Assembly (NCBI GenBank): GCA_948099385.1
Contig: CANUEZ040000140.1
Coordinates: 4,340,001 to 4,404,000, forward strand
Source of the DNA: Fasciola hepatica
Lineage: Eukaryota; Platyhelminthes; Trematoda; Plagiorchiida; Fasciolidae
Direction: 5' to 3'
Length of the DNA: 64,000 nucleotides
This document shows positions 57,455-64,000 of the stretch, in pieces. The first letter of the stretch is position 1. The number at the start of each line of letters is the position of its first letter. The notes beneath the pieces were generated by a model. It did no database searches. It was not told where the DNA came from and saw only the letters and a list, made by a program, of their open reading frames with translations. Made by a program: the position numbers and the translations under genes.

Positions 57455-57714
57455 AAATATGGTCTAAGGAGAAAACACAAAATTATGTTTCGATCGCCGT
57501 CGATGGTTTATGTAGATCGTTTGGATGAATTTTCAAGATCCGAGTGTTTGACACGTTTTCTGCAGATTCGAATTCTCCATCCACGGAGTTACATGACATT
57601 TGCTCGGTGGTTAATTGAAGAACCGCAAGTGACTAAATATCAGATCATTATGTTTCTTCTGAATGCAATTGACGCCACAGGAATAGAACCGCAGTTCACG
57701 TCACACCATAACAG
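57455..57714 (+). CDS. candidate internal exon, strongly protein-like
   Basis: A 260-nt segment from a modest acceptor (TTCAGCATTTTCCCAAAG) to a donor AACAG|GTACCC is open in one frame. It includes MVYVDRLDEFSRSECLTRFL, QIRILHPRSYMTFARWLIEE and QIIMFLLNAIDATGIEP. It has well-spaced hydrophobic residues, many Arg/Glu/Asp and no low-complexity stretch, and looks like part of an all-helical intracellular domain. I do not recognise the family. It is among the best coding candidates here. Confidence 0.35.
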
Positions 57715-57847
57715 GTACCCGTCTTTCATGAGCTAGCCAATGATTCATACCCACTTTATGTCCTTCAGCCTGTTGCGACACATTTGGAACCAGGCGTGGG
57801 ATCAAGCGATTTTGTTGTCTTCCATTGATCAGTTTAGTAATTAAATG

Positions 57848-57892
57848 GTAGGCTGACCGACTGGCTGATTGATTGGTTGATTGGTCAGTGGA
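57848..57892. repeat. degenerate GATTGGTT-type tandem repeat
   Basis: A short run of related units (CTGATTGATTGG, TTGATTGGTCAG) follows CTGACCGACTGG. It is an old tetranucleotide-like array of about 45 nt. Confidence 0.6.
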
Positions 57893-57999
57893 TTATTCCG
57901 TTTACTCGTTCATTCATCCATCATTTATGTTACTGATATACTTCATCAATCTTACGTACCTGCTAGATTCGTTGACCGAAAGTCAACCTGAAAGTCATT

Positions 58000-59062
58000 C
58001 TTCCACTGTTTATTTTGAACTGAAGGCAAACTAATTGGAAATATTCATCGAAGTAGGTAATTTGCTGGTTGATGCCACATTGTTCCTGAGTGAAATCATT
58101 TCTTGCTTTACTGTCTGTGATTGCCAACCACTAGTCCATCTTTGAATAAAATGCAAGCTATTCATGCAAATCACTCCGACTAAGTAATTACCTTAGACTG
58201 TTTAGCCTATAGACGTCTGATATCTTCCCAGTCTATTTCAGATACCATGAAAATGCAGTCAAATAAATGACAACGCGTTTTCCATCATGATTGAAAAATG
58301 GGACCCGGAAACTAGACATGAGGTTAGTGAGAAACAGCACCGATGAACCAATCTGGGCTGCGCAATACAGTCTGCTAACCTTGTCCCACAGGACGGTAAG
58401 CCTTATCGAGCTCGATCGCCTGCATTACGCATTTTGAGAAAACCGGGTTGTTCACGAATCACACCTTGCGAACACGCGCTCACGATAAAATGCAAATAAT
58501 ATGTCAACGATACCAGCAGTGAGGCTTCACATGTAGTTGCTTTCAAAAAAGATTGCACATGTGGATGGGTTTCTCACAATCGTCTGATAAAGACCATCAT
58601 ACGTGTACTTACTGCTGTTTTATCTAGAGAAAATTTCGCCAAAGCATCAGTCATCTTCCTTAACTCTGACATTAAATCATCTACCCGGACCCTATCCATG
58701 GTTTTCTATGCCCCCGTGTGCTTGTGTTTGGCAAACTATATAGATCGTATACAAAGTCACTTCTTCCAAACAAATCAAGGAACACAAGCCAACTAGGCTG
58801 GGCAGTTGAAAACAGAAGACCATTTCCAACACCGGTCCTGCGCATTTTTCCGATACTGCACTCGCCGATCTGAAATTACAAGTCCTCGAGATGTGTGCAA
58901 GACGGCTCGACGAAGGCACATGGCGATGTTTGAAATAGTGGCAGACTGTTTCCATAACCCATCGCAATTTGCTCAATCACTTCAGTGACCCCGGCCGGGA
59001 GAACTCGCTCACTAGGAAAGAGGGTGTAATTTCCCATTTAATTTGATGACATAAATGCACAT
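58000..59062. other. no recognisable gene
   Basis: Overlapping frames on both strands at 58692-58988 are more balanced in composition than the flanks but carry no motif that I recognise. Confidence 0.3.
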
Positions 59063-59191
59063 TTATTTAATTTGACAAAGAATGTTAATTCTCCTGCCAT
59101 TCCCTAATGATTGCTCTGTTTTTTCAAAACCATAAAATAACGTACTCAGAATGTCGCGAACAACCACTTTTCTCTCATCCTCCCCACCTAC

Positions 59192-59374
59192 CGCTCTCGA
59201 ACACGCACTCTTCTCTAGGTGTAACTGCATAAGTAATGATGAAATAAACGAACATTCTTTCTCAGTATCACGTGGGACATATCCGATGACTGGCAGTAAC
59301 GTGAACACCATCTGATTACTATAAAGTAAATTCCTTGCTTGAGCTATAGGGCCTAACTCATCAGGCGGATGCAA
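59192..59374 (-). CDS. candidate exon (minus strand)
   Basis: The minus-strand frame is open for 103 codons (59374-59063) and contains a donor GAGCG|GTAGGTGG at 59191. The part before it reads ELGPIAQARNLLYSNQMVFT, then LLPVIGYVPRDTEKECSFIS and MQLHLEKSACSRA, which is protein-like. No clean acceptor was seen upstream and the length alone could be chance. Confidence 0.22.
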
Positions 59375-60526
59375 GAATCACGTTTCACTGTGGATGCACG
59401 CTAAGAAAAAAATTAGGCAGTCATCTAAATGAAAGGATAAACATCACATTACGGATCCACATCAAAGTTTTGGAGGTAACAGTGAAAAAGAGGCTTAAAC
59501 AAGATTCCGTTGTATAGAAAGCTGAACTCCTAACATCTTTCTTACGAAATTCACTTAAACATTTTTACTCCGAGCATAACTGGGGTGATACCAATACGGA
59601 CGATATCAGCCATCTCCCCAGGTTAAAGAGTAATCATCGGGTAAATTTCCTCGGTATAAGCCCAAAATAATGTTACCCTTACCTGATCACTGAGCACATA
59701 CTGTGCTAAAACCGGTCTAAAAGGTGAGCACGAATGCGCATCCACTGATAATCCAGTCAACCTTTTGACTGCTGAAATAGTATCAAAATTCGTAATAAAC
59801 TTTCGAAGGTATGATGTTCAGCTGCAGTTTTATTTCTTCATCTGAGATCAGTTGTCTTAAAGCTGCAATTTGTTTGTCCGTATGTATGTTGGTCTTGCTC
59901 GTTCACTAACACGCTACGGGACTTCACTTTGGGCTTGTATATTTGTGCGCTTGGTGGATCAATTCACACTTCTCATCTTCCTCCTCCAGAAATGAATATC
60001 TACAGAATAGGTCATCCCGAGAAAGACTCGTTTTATATTCTAGATCAATGCACAGAGTTTGCGATAAACTGTCGCGAAATAGTCGACTTTGTCGGGGTTG
60101 CTCGTGCCACTTCAATTTATTTTGAAAGATCCGTTTTCTCCCCCGCTGCAACCTTACTCTGCCCACCGGTTCCTGGTTTACGAGACGGAAACTGTCATCC
60201 GATTGGGATTAGCATATTCAAACAGTTTTTCTGCATCCCAATTTGATTCTCTCGTAGAGGCAATATAGCTCAGGGCTCAACATCACTCAGAAAATTATGG
60301 TTTATCTCGTCTACGAATGAAAATGCGTCCAGTGACAAAGTAGAGGACACGGCTCACCTTCTTGGTGGATACTTTACCGGGTAATAGTCTTCCCTTCCAG
60401 TTTGAAATAACAAATATTCTATCTCGGTCCTCTTTACACTTTCGCCATAGGGCACTTTTAATCAATTTTTCCCCGTGTTACCGAATAATACTGTGAATTT
60501 GATTACATTTTCTGTTTTTTTTGGAG

Positions 60527-60651
60527 AAACAACGTCAAAAGAAAAACTTTCATACTTGCTAGTCAGTCTGTGCAAAGATCTGCTGCTCAGTAAAGAAGAT
60601 GATCGTATTACTGCAGCTGCCTTTTTTGCTAGTATTTCAAGAATACAATAA
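60527..60651 (+). CDS. candidate exon, helical
   Basis: After an acceptor with a T-rich tract (TTTCTGTTTTTTTTGGAG) one frame is open to a TAA at 60649 and reads KEKLSYLLVSLCKDLLLSKE then DDRITAAAFFASISRIQ. Two amphipathic helices separated by an acidic turn are typical of HEAT-like or other alpha-solenoid repeats. Possible donors are internal (CTCA|GTAAAG, GCTA|GTATTT), so the in-frame stop may not be used. Family unknown. Confidence 0.32.
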
Positions 60652-60659
60652 ATCAAATG

Positions 60660-62990
60660 ATAATGATAAATCGTTGTTTCCCAACTCTACCGGTACTATC
60701 GCGAGTCCAGGAACATCGACTAGACGTATACGAAGTGAAGATTTTCACAGCCGACTGCTAATTTGCATTCACAATCTCCAAATGAGCAAATAACACTTCA
60801 TCGATTTTGGGCAAGAACAAAACAACAGACTACTTCTTTCTTGGGACCCAACTTCAGTCTTGGGATGGTAGGGTTGCTATCTTGTTTCATCTGCTTCGCG
60901 TTCGCGTGATAGAGAGTTATATATATTTCAAATAAGGGTGCTGGGGCACTGGAAATGTGTGGTCTAAAAAAATACTCCCCAACGGATGGAGCAATGTTTG
61001 ATAGAATATTGAACAGCATCCTTCATCTATGCCTTGATCGAAGGTGATCATCTGAGAATTTAACTCGTATTAGCACTTTGAAATCCAAGAAATGTCATTC
61101 CTATTCTCCTTTATACCTTTTTATTCTATTCTACCCAAGAATAACATTGATGCTGCTTTAAAGAGTTGTCGCCGAAGATTCTTGGTCAGCCGAAATATAA
61201 AATACCAATATTAGATGACAATTAAATAAACTACAATCATCTTAAGCCTCCTGGATGCGATAACAATGTGTCGTTACTCCTCATTGCCCGTCATTCCGAC
61301 AGAACTGGGCAAAACCTGATAGTACAACATACAAATTGGATTTTAGACTAGATAGAATTCTCCAATGTAGAGTATCATCTTCAATTCTATTTATTAGCCC
61401 TGCAAAAATAGATTACCAATAAAAATCTGACCGGGTAAATTTTACGAAGCCAGTAGCAACCAACAAAACTTTTTTCTGTGTGAGTGCTAACTCTTGGAAT
61501 GAGAAAATGTTGTCTGAGTCTGTTGTCATTTAATTGTACCACGCTACCAGATTTTTGTGCCGTGAATTTGAAACAATTCACCTGTCTAATGAAACTCAAC
61601 TGGGACTGAATCATAAAATGAAGGATTGTGAGTTTCAAAACTGTACCTTTAAAGATACCTGTCAACAAACACCACAACAACAAAGATTCCCTGGCAAACT
61701 AAAGCATATATGCATTGCCTTGTAACTGATAGGAAAATATGCAATCAACCACTGCATTCATTTATCCACGAAATATCTGGAAACTCGAAACATTTATGCC
61801 CCCAAAGATAGATTGACGAGTTGTTTACAACCTACTTGTTGTGACGGGCAATCAGATGGATAATGTAAACAAATTTTTTAATAGATTCTGGAATCAAATT
61901 ACTGGTGACAGCCTTACTATCGGGGTGAAAAGATGTGACCTAAATAGTCGGAAATAAATTCAGTTGTATCGAGTTCCTCTGAGTAACAAAATCTGAATGC
62001 GGGTCTAGGAAAAAACACTCAAGAAGAACACAAATAAATCCACATTAAAGATTTGCTTTTTCAACCGCGAAATGCTTTTGGATCGATTTTAGTATCCAAA
62101 AACAGTAGAAAATTGAGTAAACACATATACGACCAAAGTCTCATGATCAGAAATCCTTTTCCGAGTAATTCAAAAAAGTCTTAAAAAGGAAACAGGAACA
62201 AGCAAAAATTTACTAAGAAGAGGGGGCTATCTGAGCGCAAAGATATAGTTTCATATGAGTAAACAAGAAATTATTTCTTTGTGATAGTTTACGTAGTATA
62301 CTCCCGCCTAAAATCATTTGTATTCTGAGGACTTGCAAGTTTTTTTCCCACCCGGGTAAATTACATTCCATTTCACATAGCCATTTTTTTCCAGTCAGTT
62401 TCTTTTCTGGTCTTGTCCACCTCGTACAACGGAGGTGATGTGGTATAATTAATCAAATCCTCAATTGGTCGTTCACATTATATCGATCAGATGGGAACTC
62501 TTGAGACTTCGTATCTATTTTATCTTCATTCAATGTGATTTCCTTCACGTTACCAATCAAGATTAGCCAACATTTTACTCAAAGCCCTCAGTTCTTTCTT
62601 TTGCACATTCTCCAAACTTGATTTACCCACTTTCATAGATGATTCGCAACCCAGCAAACAACTTCGTGAATTACACACATTAACCATTATTTGCACTAGC
62701 TGTTTCTTAGAAGTTATCTTCATATCACGATGACACTATTTTCGGTATCCAAGCTTTATAGTTAGTTCAAGGCAAAATAACCACATGGGATAATCAATCA
62801 ATCTCTGATGAAACGAATACGCATAATTCTACTAACACAAGAAAAGCCACAACTGACTGCCAAACTGGAATAAATGTCAAGTTAATTAGGTGAATAACCA
62901 GTTTCCTGCATCACACTCGCTGGAGTTCAGTGACAATGGGAATCAGACTGAAGCTTTCCGTTCAACCTAAACTTTTGGGGGTAAAAGACC
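60660..62990. other. no recognisable gene or repeat
   Basis: AT-rich, chance-length frames on both strands, with no shared repeat. Confidence 0.35.
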
Positions 62991-62997
62991 AAGGCTG

Positions 62998-63198
62998 ATG
63001 TGCAGAGCAGTGTGGGCACTCATCTATGCTCAAATAGAATTTGCGCAATCGGTGAGAGACCTTCGTCCTAACCTCTATCGTCGAACGTATCGGATATTAA
63101 CGGACAATATAACTCCTCTAATTGCAATCCCTTTTGTTGAAGGAACAAAACAAAATTACGCGTGCAAGCCTAGTTTTAGAGCCATTATCCACACCTAA
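62998..63198 (+). CDS. candidate exon
   Basis: A frame open for 66 codons reads VWALIYAQIEFAQSVRDLRP, NLYRRTYRILTDNITPLIAI and PFVEGTKQNYACKP before turning less protein-like. Arg codons are varied (CGT, CGA, CGG, AGA), unlike random AT-rich sequence. Splice sites are unclear: the nearest upstream AG lacks a pyrimidine tract. It lies 120 nt before another exon-like segment on the same strand. Confidence 0.25.
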   Translation: MCRAVWALIYAQIEFAQSVRDLRPNLYRRTYRILTDNITPLIAIPFVEGTKQNYACKPSFRAIIHT

Positions 63199-63338
63199 TC
63201 CCTCTTACTTTCCGAACTTATGTAACTCTCATAGGATGTGGTCTAAATGGTGATGAGGAATCAGTGAAAACACATATGTTGGTCACTTTCCATGATTTCT
63301 GATGTACTGTGTGAACCATTGAAAAAACTTTAGATCAT

Positions 63339-63506
63339 GGTTTAACAGCTCGTGAAATTGCATTCCTCGATAAAATCATCATCCAAAGAACACGTCCCAT
63401 TCCAAATCGTAGTCGTATCTTGGCCGAACTGCTATGTAATTCAGAATTTGTTCATCAAAAGTCACCTAGTCCTATAAGCAGAATGAGTGATTTGTATCAT
63501 ATCTGA
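63339..63506 (+). CDS. candidate exon, strongly protein-like
   Basis: One frame, open from 63315 to a TGA at 63504-63506, reads HGLTAREIAFLDKIIIQRTR, PIPNRSRILAELLCN and SEFVHQKSPSPISRMSDLY. The mix of charged and hydrophobic residues is clearly non-random and the segment has no ATG near its start, as expected for an internal exon. An acceptor-like AAAAAACTTTAG ends at 63332 but its pyrimidine tract is poor. Donor not identified. No family recognised. Confidence 0.33.
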   Translation, partial: GLTAREIAFLDKIIIQRTRPIPNRSRILAELLCNSEFVHQKSPSPISRMSDLYHI

Positions 63507-64000
63507 ATACATGGAGAACGGAAACCTTCGGTGAAGCGCTGCCAGTTTTTCTCATTTTCGCCCTTACGTCCAAAGTACTTTCTAGCCGAGCCCTTATCTT
63601 TCAACCCCAAGAGATCTAGCTTTCAGGTCCGCACTCCGTATGACTGCTTCTTGGAGCCCGTGTGACAAGTGAATTCGTGCTAAATCCTGTACGAACCACT
63701 ACTCCGGACTGGCTGACCAAGCCGACTCAAAAGCCGTCAGATCAATATGTCAACCGTCTGAATTGTTTTGCGTTGCCATGTTATTTAGAACTTTAGAACT
63801 TTGCTCGGTGTACCCTTTGAAGCTCCGGCAGCGGAAAACCACATCCAATGGAGATGGAATTACGTGAAATATCTTGTCTTCTCTCAGGTACCTGGTAACC
63901 TCAACGTGGCTTTCAGCTATAAACATTGTATTTTCCAAAATACTCAAGTTAGGCGAAATAGAGACGCATACCACAAGGTTTAGCTCAGATCAAGTCAAGT

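Noticed and set aside
62812..62830. CTGATGAAAC, resembling joined hammerhead boxes
   Set aside because: There is no helix II between the boxes, so no ribozyme fold is possible.
1..64000. CRISPR arrays, operons, bacterial promoters or ribosome binding sites
   Set aside because: There are no regularly spaced direct repeats and no long contiguous genes; the sequence is eukaryotic in character.

Overview
The window looks like non-coding, repeat-bearing nuclear DNA from a flatworm, most likely a schistosome-like trematode. No reading frame is long enough to be a bacterial or intronless gene: the longest stop-free runs (about 110-150 codons) are about what chance gives in 128 kb of AT-rich double-stranded reading. 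The flatworm assignment rests on two things. First, two copies of a short tRNA-headed element have a tail that folds as a type I hammerhead ribozyme, the layout of the schistosome Sm-alpha SINE-like family. Second, there are several decayed non-LTR retrotransposon pieces whose protein motifs resemble the RTE/CR1-like elements common in trematodes and cestodes. I could not run any search, so family names are by motif recognition.

Layout. 0-4 kb: a possible small exon at 1.7 kb, a minus-strand RTE-like fragment at 2.4-2.8 kb and a tRNA-like repeat at 3.4 kb. 5.2-7.5 kb: a 133-bp inverted repeat pair (about 93% identical by eye) enclosing 2.0 kb, with a TATC/GATA palindromic microsatellite against its right arm. 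12-16.3 kb: a cluster of exon-like segments on the plus strand with good splice consensus. 16.9-18.6 kb: the longest retroelement, an RTE-like reverse transcriptase riddled with stops and with its catalytic YADD motif lost. 21.5 kb: another reverse transcriptase scrap; 22.2 kb: a tRNA-like relic. 24.5-26.2 kb: exon-like segments on both strands. 33.2 kb and 48.9 kb: the two hammerhead SINEs, in opposite orientations. 36.6-37.2 kb: a minus-strand non-LTR C-terminal fragment. 39.6 kb: an isolated hammerhead-like core. 44.0-44.3 kb: a minus-strand Ty3/gypsy reverse transcriptase fragment. 49-54 kb: isolated exon-like pieces, including a 27-nt micro-exon candidate. 57.4-63.5 kb: four more exon-like segments.

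How it fits together. All recognised mobile elements are dead by sequence (stops, frameshifts, lost catalytic residues). If a host gene crosses this window it would be a plus-strand gene with short exons and introns of up to tens of kilobases, a usual trematode architecture. I could not name its product or prove that the exon candidates belong to one transcript. The exon calls are hypotheses for RNA-seq or protein search. The repeat calls (hammerhead SINEs, RTE fragments, gypsy fragment, inverted repeat) are the firm part of this annotation.
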